A program made the position numbers and the translations under genes. A DNA stretch of 60,985 nucleotides, taken from NCBI GenBank assembly GCA_030531495.1, contig JAUNNJ010000005.1, forward strand, positions 1 to 60,985. The letters run 5' to 3'. Shown here piece by piece: positions 27,056 through 34,630 of the stretch. This stretch comes from Bacteroidales bacterium (GTDB lineage Bacteria; Bacteroidota; Bacteroidia; Bacteroidales; Muribaculaceae). The notes beneath the pieces were generated by a model, which saw only the letters and a program-made list of their open reading frames with translations, made no database searches and was not told where the DNA came from. How positions within the stretch are numbered: position 1 is the stretch's first letter; the number at the start of each line of letters is the position of its first letter.

Positions 27056-27069
27056 TTGTGATAGCACAA
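27056..27069. promoter_or_regulatory. Palindrome TTGTG-ATAG-CACAA upstream of porV
   Basis: Perfect 5-bp half-sites around 4 bases, 54 bases before the porV start. It may be a regulator site, but the spacing does not fit a standard Rex operator (TTGTGAA, 4 bases, TTCACAA). No clear TAnnTTTG promoter is seen near it. Confidence 0.35.
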
Positions 27070-27122
27070 TAATAAAAGGATTTTGGAGTTATTATTGTTA
27101 GTAACCAACTATATTTAGATTG

Positions 27123-28301
27123 ATGAAACTGAATAAATTATTTATATTCGCAGCAATGGTTGCAACTTGTGCATTGGCAGCCCAAGCGGAAGACGGCGAC
27201 ATTAAAGAACAGGATTTCAACCCTATCACCACAGGTGTAACCTCACTCGGTATCACTCCAGATGCACGTGGTGCTTCTATGGGTGACCTCGGTGTTGCAA
27301 CCGACCCTGATGTGAACTCACAATTCTGGAACGCATCGAAATACGCTTTTGCAGAGAGCAGCGCTGGTGTGGCTTTGAGTTACACACCTTGGTTGCGTAA
27401 GATTGTGAACGACATCTTCCTGGCAAACCTATCCGGCTATTGGAAACTTGGCGGTGGCGACAACCAGGCAGTGAGTGCGTCGATGCGCTATTTCTCGCTT
27501 GGTGAAATTCAAGGTCGTGAAGAGGGCGGTGCTTCAATCGGAAGTATCAATCCGTTTGAAATGTCGGTGGATGTGGGTTATTCTCGCAAGTTGAGCGAAA
27601 AGTTCTCTATGGGTGTGGTTTTGCGCTACATTTACAGCGACCTTGGCTATTCAGAATATTCTTCAACGGAAGGAACAAAGGGTGCTTCAGCATTTGCTGC
27701 CGACATCTCGGGTTACTTCACCACCTATCCAGTGATTGGTCGCAACGAGTGTCAATGGTCTTGGGGTTGGAACCTCTCGAATGTGGGCTCAAAGGTGTCG
27801 TATGACCACGGCGATAACCCTGCATTCTTGCCAACCAACTTGCGTATTGGTACAGCCTTTACATTCCCATTGGCTGACTACCACAACCTTACACTTTCGC
27901 TCGATGCCAACAAACTTCTCGTTCCAGCAAAGCCTCGCTTGTCGGAATATCCCGATTTGGAAGCCTATGAAGAAGCACTTCAGGCATGGAAGGATAAGTC
28001 GTCAATCTCTGGTATTTTCGATTCTTTCGACAAGAATACCTTTAAGCGCATCACTTATTCATTAGGTGCTGAATATGCCTACAACCAGCAGTTCTTCCTC
28101 CGTGGTGGTTATTTCCACGAAAGCAAGTTTGCCGGCAACCGACAATATTTCGGCCTCGGTGCTGGTTTCGCGCTTAATGTGCTTCGTATTGACGCCTCAT
28201 ATATGATTGCTACTGCGCAGAACAGTCCACTCGACCAAACTCTCCGCTTCACGCTTTCATTTGACATGGACGGCATTAAGAATCTTTTCGGACGCAAATA
28301 A
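27123..28301 (+). CDS. porV: Type IX secretion outer-membrane protein PorV (LptO)
   Basis: 392-residue outer-membrane beta-barrel of the PorV family (FadL-like fold). PorV shuttles cargo with C-terminal sorting domains from the T9SS translocon (SprA/Sov) to the PorU sortase at the cell surface. Evidence: signal peptide ending AAQA, the PorV N-terminal signature ITTGVTSLGITPDARGASMGD followed by NSQFWNASKYAF (quoted in parts), and the length. The ATG at 27123 is used; the in-frame TTG at 27120 is not needed. It is followed by its own terminator and then ispF; porV-ispF is also the order in Porphyromonas gingivalis, where porU lies just upstream. Here porU is about 24 kb away. Confidence 0.93.
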   Translation: MKLNKLFIFAAMVATCALAAQAEDGDIKEQDFNPITTGVTSLGITPDARGASMGDLGVATDPDVNSQFWNASKYAFAESSAGVALSYTPWLRKIVNDIFLANLSGYWKLGGGDNQAVSASMRYFSLGEIQGREEGGASIGSINPFEMSVDVGYSRKLSEKFSMGVVLRYIYSDLGYSEYSSTEGTKGASAFAADISGYFTTYPVIGRNECQWSWGWNLSNVGSKVSYDHGDNPAFLPTNLRIGTAFTFPLADYHNLTLSLDANKLLVPAKPRLSEYPDLEAYEEALQAWKDKSSISGIFDSFDKNTFKRITYSLGAEYAYNQQFFLRGGYFHESKFAGNRQYFGLGAGFALNVLRIDASYMIATAQNSPLDQTLRFTLSFDMDGIKNLFGRK

Positions 28302-28320
28302 TTAATAATCGTGATATGGG

Positions 28321-28359
28321 AAAGTTAGGTATTAGAAATGATATCTAACTTTTTCTTTT
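28321..28359 (+). terminator. Terminator after porV
   Basis: 12-bp stem with one G-U pair, AAAGTTAGGTAT (28321-28332) with ATATCTAACTTT (28341-28352), then TTTCTTTTT. Confidence 0.85.
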
Positions 28360-28405
28360 TATTGACAGCTCATCGAATAATAAATCTATAATAGATACGA
28401 CAAAC

Positions 28406-28879
28406 ATGAGAATTGGAATGGGTTTTGATGTGCATCGCCTCGTGGAAGACCGCGAATTGTGGCTTGGCGGTGTGAAGATAGAGCATTCGCTTGGCTTGCT
28501 CGGCCATAGTGATGCAGATGTGGCAATTCACGCATTGTGCGACGCGCTGCTGGGCGCTGCTTGCCTGCGAGATATCGGTTATCACTTTCCTGATACGGAT
28601 CCGCGCTACAAGGGAATCGACAGTAGAAAACTGTTGCGTGAAGTGGCTCGTCTGATTGACGAACAAGGTTATGTGCTGGGAAATTGCGACCTTACCATTT
28701 GCGCTGAGCGCCCAAAAATCAATCCTCATATTCCAGCCATGCAAGAGCAGTTGGCAGCATGTTTAGGATGCGAACTCAACCAAGTGAGTATCAAAGCCAC
28801 CACCACCGAACGTCTCGGCTTCACAGGTCGCGAAGAAGGCATCTCTGCCTACGCAGTGGCCCTCCTCCAAGAAAAATAA
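28406..28879 (+). CDS. ispF: 2-C-methyl-D-erythritol 2,4-cyclodiphosphate synthase
   Basis: Fifth enzyme of the MEP isoprenoid pathway, making the cyclodiphosphate MEcPP with release of CMP. 157 residues. Zinc ligands lie in GFDVHRL and in [30 protein letters not shown] and the C-terminal [17 protein letters not shown] motif complete the family signature. The gene follows porV and faces xseB across a shared bidirectional terminator. Confidence 0.97.
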   Translation: MRIGMGFDVHRLVEDRELWLGGVKIEHSLGLLGHSDADVAIHALCDALLGAACLRDIGYHFPDTDPRYKGIDSRKLLREVARLIDEQGYVLGNCDLTICAERPKINPHIPAMQEQLAACLGCELNQVSIKATTTERLGFTGREEGISAYAVALLQEK

Positions 28880-28942
28880 GGCGCATAGTTGAAAATAATG
28901 TAATGACACATTGGGTTGCACAAATAGTGCACAGCATAATAA

Positions 28943-28980
28943 AAGAATCGGGTCGTTTCGCTTGAAACGGCCCGATTCTT
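28943..28980. terminator. Bidirectional terminator between ispF and xseB
   Basis: Near-perfect 17-bp stem from AAGAATCGGG (28943-28952) to CCCGATTCTT (28971-28980) around GCTT, with one mismatch (T/G), between two converging genes. Confidence 0.92.
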
Positions 28981-28998
28981 ATTGCTTGTATCTGTTTG

Positions 28999-29211
28999 TT
29001 ATTTGGTGGATTCGTCGAGTTGTTGGATGATTTTCTGCACTTCTTCGTTGGTGGCGGTGAGTTTTTCTTTGCAGATTTTCAGCAGTTCGGCTGAGCGTTT
29101 GGTGTATTTGCCGAGGTTGTCGACAGAGCAGTCGGGACTTTGCATGAGTTGCACGATTTCTTCCAGTTCTTTAACTGCTGCGGAATAAGTGAGTTCGTTT
29201 TGTTGTTCCAT
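28999..29211 (-). CDS. xseB: Exodeoxyribonuclease VII small subunit
   Basis: 70 residues, helical, with the XseB pattern ELTYSAAVKELEEIVQLMQS, SVDNLGKYTKRSAELL and a C-terminal KLTATNEEVQKI. It binds XseA to form exonuclease VII, which degrades single-stranded DNA. The start at 29211 (MEQQNE) gives the normal length; the frame to 29322 overlaps the end of xseA and is unrelated to the family. It is the last gene of the capA-DUF3256-xseA-xseB operon. Confidence 0.95.
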   Translation of the reverse strand: MEQQNELTYSAAVKELEEIVQLMQSPDCSVDNLGKYTKRSAELLKICKEKLTATNEEVQKIIQQLDESTK

Positions 29212-29230
29212 ATTGTTGTCGTTTTTTTTG

Positions 29231-30571
29231 TTAGTTCTTGATGATTTTATTGGCGGTGGACACCACTTTGCCGTCGCGGAAGTGGGTGGTAATGGTGTGG
29301 CCAGGCTCAATTTGTGATGCATCGGTCACAATTTTTCCATCGCACATAGTGAGGGTGTAGCCACGCTCCATCACTTTTCGAGGTGAAAGGAGTTCTATTT
29401 TGTCGGCAAGCGCTTCGAGGCGCATCGACTCTTTCATCGAGAGTTGTGACACAGCGCTCTTGATGGCGTCGTTGTGGCGAGTGAGCATTGCGTTCTCATT
29501 TTCTATGCGGCGCTGCACATGGAGCGGGATATTCTGGATGTAGTTTTGCAGACGAATAGCGTTGGTCTCAATGATGCGCTGTGCGAGAATTGGCACATTG
29601 CCGGCATAGAAGGAAAGCTGTTCCTTTGCCCGAGAAATGTAGTCGCGCGCGATATTCACCACCTGGTTGCTTAATTCGCCAATGTGTGCCAAGGCGTTGG
29701 CCGCTTGCAGGATGATGCGCTCGGCGGCTGCAGTAGGCGTTTTCACGCGTATGCCTGCCACATAATCGAGCACTGTCACATCCCTCTCGTGGCCGATGCC
29801 CACAATCACTGGCAGCGGGAAAGTGGCCACACGTCGTGCCAGGTCGTAGTTGTCGAAAGAGTTGAGTTCTGCAGTTCCGCCTCCGCCACGAATGATGACC
29901 ACGCAGTCGAAAAGGTCTTGATGCCTTTCCACTTTGGCGAGTGCTTCCATCACAGAGGGCACTGTGTTCACCCCTTGCATGGTGGCTTTGAAGAGGCAAG
30001 GGTAGAATTTCAGACCGTATTGGTTGCCGAAAAGTTGCTTTATAAAGTCGCCATAGCCAGCCGCACCTTCCGCCGAAATGACGGCAATGCGTTGTAGCAC
30101 AGGAGGCACAGGCACCGATTTGTTCTGGTTGATGACGCCTTCCTTTGTCAGACGGTTGAGGATTTCCTGGCGCTGGCGCTCCATGTCGCCCAAAGTGAAT
30201 TCGGGGTTGATGTCGTCGATTACCACGCTCATGCCAAACTGCGGGTGGAAGTTGGCAGTCACTTTCACCATCACCTTCATATTTTTGCCGAAATCTTGTC
30301 CTGTGACGCTTTTGAATCGGGCATTCACCATTTGGAATCTAAAGGACCAGATTACAGCTTTGATTTTAGCCACAGTTTGTCCTTGCTCATTTTTCTGCAA
30401 AAGTTCAAGGTAACAGTGATTTTTCAAGTTTACATCTGTGGTTTCGGCCACCACCCAACAATTGGTTACGCTCGGGTTGGTCACCAATCGCTTGATGCGT
30501 TCGTTGAATTCAAGCAGCGAAATTGCGTTGACCGCTTGTTCCTTGTTGATAATGTCGGTGTTGTCTGCCAT
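29231..30571 (-). CDS. xseA: Exodeoxyribonuclease VII large subunit
   Basis: Catalytic subunit of exonuclease VII. 446 residues: an N-terminal OB-fold (residues 15-120), the catalytic domain (130-330) with AVISAEGAAGYGDF, CVVIIRGGGGTAELNSFD and VIVGIGHERDVTVLDYVA, and a C-terminal coiled-coil region where XseB docks. It lies 19 bases upstream of xseB and 8 bases downstream of the DUF3256 gene. Confidence 0.97.
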   Translation of the reverse strand: MADNTDIINKEQAVNAISLLEFNERIKRLVTNPSVTNCWVVAETTDVNLKNHCYLELLQKNEQGQTVAKIKAVIWSFRFQMVNARFKSVTGQDFGKNMKVMVKVTANFHPQFGMSVVIDDINPEFTLGDMERQRQEILNRLTKEGVINQNKSVPVPPVLQRIAVISAEGAAGYGDFIKQLFGNQYGLKFYPCLFKATMQGVNTVPSVMEALAKVERHQDLFDCVVIIRGGGGTAELNSFDNYDLARRVATFPLPVIVGIGHERDVTVLDYVAGIRVKTPTAAAERIILQAANALAHIGELSNQVVNIARDYISRAKEQLSFYAGNVPILAQRIIETNAIRLQNYIQNIPLHVQRRIENENAMLTRHNDAIKSAVSQLSMKESMRLEALADKIELLSPRKVMERGYTLTMCDGKIVTDASQIEPGHTITTHFRDGKVVSTANKIIKN

Positions 30572-30579
30572 ATGAGGCT

Positions 30580-31224
30580 TTATTTTGTGCGTTTGAGTTT
30601 CACCTTGTCGATGTCGAAAGTGATGGTGTCGATAAGGTATGGTTTGATTTTATTGTAATCCTCACGGCTGAGGAATGATTTCAGTTGTTGTGATGCCACA
30701 AGTTGACCGTCATTCTTGCCAAAAGTCATCATGATGAGAGGGAAGCGGATGATACGCATAAATTCGTCCATCTTTTCTTTTGGAGTGCCGGGACGGAAGA
30801 AATCGGTCATCTTCAGTTCGCTACCTTTCATGTATTTGTTCAGTAGCAGGGGATGCCAATTAGAGTCGTAGAACGAGATGCGGCTGTCGAGAGCGGGGAG
30901 TTGCATGGTTTCTACCACGGCAATTACTGTGTCGCTGGTGCCTTTGGTAAGCAATTTCAGTTCCACTTGCTTCACATCGGAGCATTTCACCGACATGAAT
31001 GTGGAGCTCAGTGAATCGATTTTTGCCGTGCCGTGATGCAAGTTCTCGCTTTCGATTTTCTGACCTTGTTCAGCCATGGTAATCATGGCTGCTCTTACTC
31101 CTTGTGTGAGGAGCTCGAACACATTTCCGGGCTCGCTGATGAAGAAGTCGCGCACCGATTCTGCTCGGCCCACGGAGGATGTGAGCATGAGTGCGATTGC
31201 TAATATGATGTGTTTCGTAGTCAT
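30580..31224 (-). CDS. DUF3256 family secreted protein
   Basis: 214 residues with a signal peptide (KHIILAIALMLTSSVGRA). The body matches the Bacteroidales-specific DUF3256 family (SVRDFFISEP, then FYDSNWHPLL). Function is unknown. It is tightly packed between capA (3-base gap) and xseA (8-base gap), so it is operonic; the mix of envelope and DNA-repair genes gives no clear role. Confidence 0.8.
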   Translation of the reverse strand: MTTKHIILAIALMLTSSVGRAESVRDFFISEPGNVFELLTQGVRAAMITMAEQGQKIESENLHHGTAKIDSLSSTFMSVKCSDVKQVELKLLTKGTSDTVIAVVETMQLPALDSRISFYDSNWHPLLLNKYMKGSELKMTDFFRPGTPKEKMDEFMRIIRFPLIMMTFGKNDGQLVASQQLKSFLSREDYNKIKPYLIDTITFDIDKVKLKRTK

Positions 31225-31227
31225 ATT

Positions 31228-32355
31228 CTATTTTTTGATGTTGATGGTGCCGTCGTCGGCAATGACGAGTGCGGAATTGCTGATGTCGGCTTTTGTGAGT
31301 TCTCTGATTTCTTTAATCACAGCACCGCTCTTGTCGGCTTTAGGCCCAGCCATGGGTTGCTGGCGGAATGCGTGAATTTTGCCAGCCTTAAACTTGCCGT
31401 CGCCGGGATTGATGTCGATGGTTACACATGGCGCCAAGCCTGTGAGCCCTGCAATGCCCATGCCGCAAGTGCAGAAATTGCCAAGACTGTAGGCAATGAA
31501 GTGGCCTTTATAGAGCTCCATGGCACGTACCACATGTGGGCCAGAGCCGAACACCACATCGGCACCGCTGTCGATGCACAGGTGTGTGAATTCGCGAAGA
31601 TTGCCACGATTGCATCCGTGGAAAAATTCGGTTGCTTTTGGAAGATGGCGTGCTACGCTGCCTTCAGAACCGCCGTGGAAGTAGATAATCACCACATCAG
31701 CCTTGCTGCGCAATTCTTTGATGATACTCTTTACAAAGGCCGCGTCGAGAAGGCTGGCATTATAATGCTCGGTGCCAAACGAAGCGAAGCCATAAATCAC
31801 GCCTCCCGATTCCTTGTAGGCAGTGAATGTGTGCGATTTGTCTTTTTTGGCGGGGTCTTTTGCGCCAGCGAATCCGATACCGGCTTCAGTGAGTGCCTTT
31901 TCGGTGTAGGTGATGGGGGCACTGAAGAAATCGTAGATGTGATTGTTGGAGAGACCGAGGAAGTCGAAGCCAGCATTCTTCAGATAATCGACATAGCGTG
32001 GAGGCATCTTGAACATGAAAGCCAACTTGCTGGCGGGGTTTTTACGAGGCGCTCCCACTTCTGGTGGGGCAATCACGCCTTCAAGGTTGCCGCAAGCTAC
32101 ATCCGCCTTTTGCAGAATGGGAGCCACATCGTCGAAAATGTTTTTGCCGTCGTTCACAGGCAGACGGTTGTAGGGCCAAGTGTTGCCCATCATGATATCG
32201 CCAGCCATGGCGATGGTCACCTGTTGCGGAAGCGCTTTTTTTGCTTCCTCGGTGGTGTCGGCCTGAGGGGTGTTGACAGCAGCGTCGGTCTTGCTTTTTG
32301 AGCAGCTTGCCAAAAGAGCAAGGATGCAGATTGTTATGTAATGACTGAATTTCAT
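31228..32355 (-). CDS. CapA family lipoprotein (PGA_cap metallophosphatase fold)
   Basis: 375 residues. Lipoprotein signal ITICILALLASC (Cys at about residue 16), then a PGA_cap/CapA domain with TIAMAGDIMMGN, GNLEGVIAPP, LGLSNNHIYDF, VVFGSGPHVVRAMELY and YSLGNF. The fold is that of calcineurin-like metallophosphoesterases; CapA proteins act in poly-gamma-glutamate or cell-surface polymer synthesis in some bacteria, but the substrate here is unknown and capB/capC partners are absent. The start at 32355 is downstream of the promoter box at 32379-32386, which excludes the longer frame. Confidence 0.9.
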   Translation of the reverse strand: MKFSHYITICILALLASCSKSKTDAAVNTPQADTTEEAKKALPQQVTIAMAGDIMMGNTWPYNRLPVNDGKNIFDDVAPILQKADVACGNLEGVIAPPEVGAPRKNPASKLAFMFKMPPRYVDYLKNAGFDFLGLSNNHIYDFFSAPITYTEKALTEAGIGFAGAKDPAKKDKSHTFTAYKESGGVIYGFASFGTEHYNASLLDAAFVKSIIKELRSKADVVIIYFHGGSEGSVARHLPKATEFFHGCNRGNLREFTHLCIDSGADVVFGSGPHVVRAMELYKGHFIAYSLGNFCTCGMGIAGLTGLAPCVTIDINPGDGKFKAGKIHAFRQQPMAGPKADKSGAVIKEIRELTKADISNSALVIADDGTINIKK

Positions 32356-32378
32356 TTTTAGTGTTTCGATAATATTAG

Positions 32379-32386
32379 CAAAGTTA
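32379..32386 (-). promoter_or_regulatory. -7 box TAACTTTG of the capA-DUF3256-xseA-xseB operon
   Basis: Minus-strand TAnnTTTG match 24 bases before the capA start; it lies just beyond the helicase-gene terminator hairpin. Confidence 0.7.
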
Positions 32387-32390
32387 CAAT

Positions 32391-32436
32391 AAAAACACTG
32401 ATGCACCAACAGTTATTGTCGGTGCATCGCTATTTT
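32391..32436 (-). terminator. Terminator of the DEAD-box helicase gene
   Basis: Stem GATGCACC (32400-32407) with GGTGCATC (32421-32428); on the minus strand it is followed by AGTGTTTTTATT. Confidence 0.75.
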
Positions 32437-32463
32437 AAGTCAAGAAAAATCAGGTGATGGGTG

Positions 32464-34359
32464 TTATTTTTTCTTTTTGAATTTGTCGAAATTGCCGTGG
32501 CGTTCTTTCTTGCCACGCTTTTCGCCACCTTTTTTGAAACCTCGTTCGTTGTCGCGACGCGTGCGTCGTTCGTCTCTTTCATCGCGGAATTCCTTGCGGC
32601 TGCTTCGGCGGCCACTATGGCGCTCTTTTGCTCCGAATTGCATGCGGCGACGGTCTTTTCTGTTGAGTTTCAATTCGGTGCCTTCAGTTTCGTCGGCATA
32701 GTTCTTGTCGAGCGAAGCCACTTCGGCATAGATGCGCTTGCCGAAGAAATCTGCGTTTTTCAGCGCCTTCACCACTCGCTTGGCATCGCCTTCCTTTACA
32801 TCAAAAAGCGAGTAGTTGGTGAGCAGGTCGATGCGGCCAAGGTCCACGCGTTCGCCGTGGGTGTTCTTGTTCAAAAGCTCGATGAGCGTAGGAGCAAAGA
32901 AACCATCGGCTTTACCAGCGTTGATAAACACGCGTTCATATCCCGGTTCTGCAGTTCGGCAGTCTTTGTCGTGGTCGTTACGGCTCTTGTCGTATTTCAC
33001 CTTCTCACGCTTTTTCGCCTTTTCCTTTTCAGGCACGTAGTCGAGTTCAGGAGCATCTTGATAGTATTCGAGCAGGCGGTTGAATTCGAGTGAAAGCATG
33101 CGCTTCAACAGGTCCTCGCTGTCGAGCCACGAGAGTTTTTTCAGCACCTGTGGCATGTATTCGGCAATGTCGTCCTCCTTTACCTCCACATTTTCCAGAC
33201 GGTCGGCGAGGTTGAAAAGTTGCTTTTCGATGATAGCGTTGGGCTTCGGCACCTCGCAACGTTCAAATTCCTTGCCGATATGCTTCTCGATGTCGCGAAG
33301 CTTATTGCGTTCGCGGCTGTGGATAATGGCAATCGAAACACCCGTCTTTCCGGCACGGCCAGTACGACCACTGCGGTGATTGTAGACGGCGTTGTCGTCG
33401 GGCAGACTGTAGCTGATGATGTGGGTAAGGTCGTCTACATCAAGACCGCGGGCAGCCACATCGGTGGCCACGAGCAATTGCAGATTACGCTCACGGAACT
33501 TCTTCATCACTGCATCGCGCTGTGCTTGCGAGAGGTCGCCGTGCAGAGCGTCGGCATCGTAGCCGTCCTCCATCAGGTTGGTAGCGATTTCTTGCGCCGA
33601 TGCACGAGTGCGGCAGAAGATGATGCCGTAGACGCGAGGCAGATAGTCGCAAATGCGTTTCAGAGCCAAGTATTTATCGTTGGCACGCACCATATAGTAG
33701 ATGTGGCGCACATTGGCAGAGCCTTCGTTGCGTGTACCAATCACATATTCTTGTGGATTGTGCATATAGTTTTTGGCGATACCTGCAATTTCGGGTGGCA
33801 TTGTAGCCGAGAACATGAGCATTTTGCGATTTTCGGGCACATGCTCGAGAATGTTGTTGATATCGTCCACAAAGCCCATGTTGAGCATTTCGTCGGCTTC
33901 GTCGAGAATGACGGTGTTCACATTCTCCAGGTTTACTTCGCCTCGCTTGATGAGGTCGAGTAAGCGTCCGGGAGTTGCTACAATGATTTGTACGCCCTTT
34001 CTGAGCGCGCGAATTTGCACCTCAATGCTGCTACCGCCATACACTGGCAGGATGCGCAGGCCGTCGATATATTTAGCGTAGTCGTTGAGGTCGTTGCAAG
34101 TTTGCATGCACAACTCGCGTGTTGGGTCGAGTATGATGGCTTGAGTGGCTTTCGAAGTGGTGTCGACGCGTTGGAGCGTAGGCAAACCAAACGCAGCAGT
34201 CTTGCCCGTACCTGTTTGTGCAAGTCCCACTACATCTGAATCTTCGTTAAGCAAATGTGGAATAACCTTTTCTTGAATGGGCATTGGTGATTCGTAGCCC
34301 AGTTCGGCGATTGCTCGCAATAGATCCTCTCGGACCCCTAATTCTTGGAATGTTGTCAT
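32464..34359 (-). CDS. DEAD-box RNA helicase with DbpA-type RNA-binding domain
   Basis: 631-residue ATP-dependent RNA helicase, probably acting in ribosome assembly or RNA turnover. Motifs: Q motif near PMPIQEKVIPHLL, I AQTGTGKT, Ia PTRELCMQ, II VILDEADEML, III FSATMP, V ATDVAARGLDVDDL, VI HRSGRTGRAGKTG. After the two RecA lobes (1-370) comes a linker, a DbpA-type RRM-like domain (about 470-550, FINAGKADGFFAPTLIELL), and a basic tail rich in Arg and Lys ending KFKKKK. This layout is the CsdA/DeaD type common in Bacteroidota. It is monocistronic. Confidence 0.95.
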   Translation of the reverse strand: MTTFQELGVREDLLRAIAELGYESPMPIQEKVIPHLLNEDSDVVGLAQTGTGKTAAFGLPTLQRVDTTSKATQAIILDPTRELCMQTCNDLNDYAKYIDGLRILPVYGGSSIEVQIRALRKGVQIIVATPGRLLDLIKRGEVNLENVNTVILDEADEMLNMGFVDDINNILEHVPENRKMLMFSATMPPEIAGIAKNYMHNPQEYVIGTRNEGSANVRHIYYMVRANDKYLALKRICDYLPRVYGIIFCRTRASAQEIATNLMEDGYDADALHGDLSQAQRDAVMKKFRERNLQLLVATDVAARGLDVDDLTHIISYSLPDDNAVYNHRSGRTGRAGKTGVSIAIIHSRERNKLRDIEKHIGKEFERCEVPKPNAIIEKQLFNLADRLENVEVKEDDIAEYMPQVLKKLSWLDSEDLLKRMLSLEFNRLLEYYQDAPELDYVPEKEKAKKREKVKYDKSRNDHDKDCRTAEPGYERVFINAGKADGFFAPTLIELLNKNTHGERVDLGRIDLLTNYSLFDVKEGDAKRVVKALKNADFFGKRIYAEVASLDKNYADETEGTELKLNRKDRRRMQFGAKERHSGRRSSRKEFRDERDERRTRRDNERGFKKGGEKRGKKERHGNFDKFKKKK

Positions 34360-34378
34360 ATAATATTGTTTGAGCGTG

Positions 34379-34386
34379 CAAAGGTA
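34379..34386 (-). promoter_or_regulatory. -7 box TACCTTTG of the DEAD-box helicase gene
   Basis: Minus-strand TAnnTTTG match, 20 bases before the start codon. Confidence 0.65.
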
Positions 34387-34497
34387 CGAAAAAAAACTCT
34401 AACTTCCTATTTTATTGCCGTTTGAAAGTGGAAGATTCCAAGGGATGACGAGCTTACAATGGGGAAATCTGAATTTGGCGGTGCACGGTTTGCACTG

Positions 34498-34630
34498 CTC
34501 ACCTTGCCGAGCTCATTCTCACTGGGCGAGAATGAGGGAGTGTTGGCAAGGTTCGCTGTTCGCGGCGCCAGCTTCGCTGACACACCGCTACTCATCTTGC
34601 CGAGTTCATTCTCACTGGGCGAGAATGAGG
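34498..34630. repeat. Pair of 40-bp direct repeats, each with a palindromic core
   Basis: 34498-34537 and 34591-34630 are 38/40 identical. Each contains CTCATTCTC or TTCATTCTC, ACTGGGC, then GAGAATGAG, a 9-bp hairpin. The second copy overlaps the last codons (L-I-L-A-Q-stop) of the dockerin gene that ends at 34612, so the first copy looks like a displaced duplicate of that gene's end. The hairpin may also act as a transcription terminator. Confidence 0.8.

Noticed and set aside
27056-27069. Rex operator upstream of porV
   Set aside because: The half-sites TTGTG/CACAA are only 4 bases apart, whereas the Rex consensus is TTGTGAA-n4-TTCACAA. Kept only as an unassigned palindrome.
31210-32301. 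363-codon plus-strand open frame across capA
   Set aside because: Antisense to the CapA gene, whose motifs and lipoprotein signal are clear.
33220-33963. 247-codon plus-strand frame inside the DEAD-box helicase
   Set aside because: Mirrors the helicase coding frame; no independent features.
34407-34595. 62-codon minus-strand frame downstream of the dockerin gene
   Set aside because: It covers a repeat duplicate and hairpins and has low-complexity composition; more likely non-coding.
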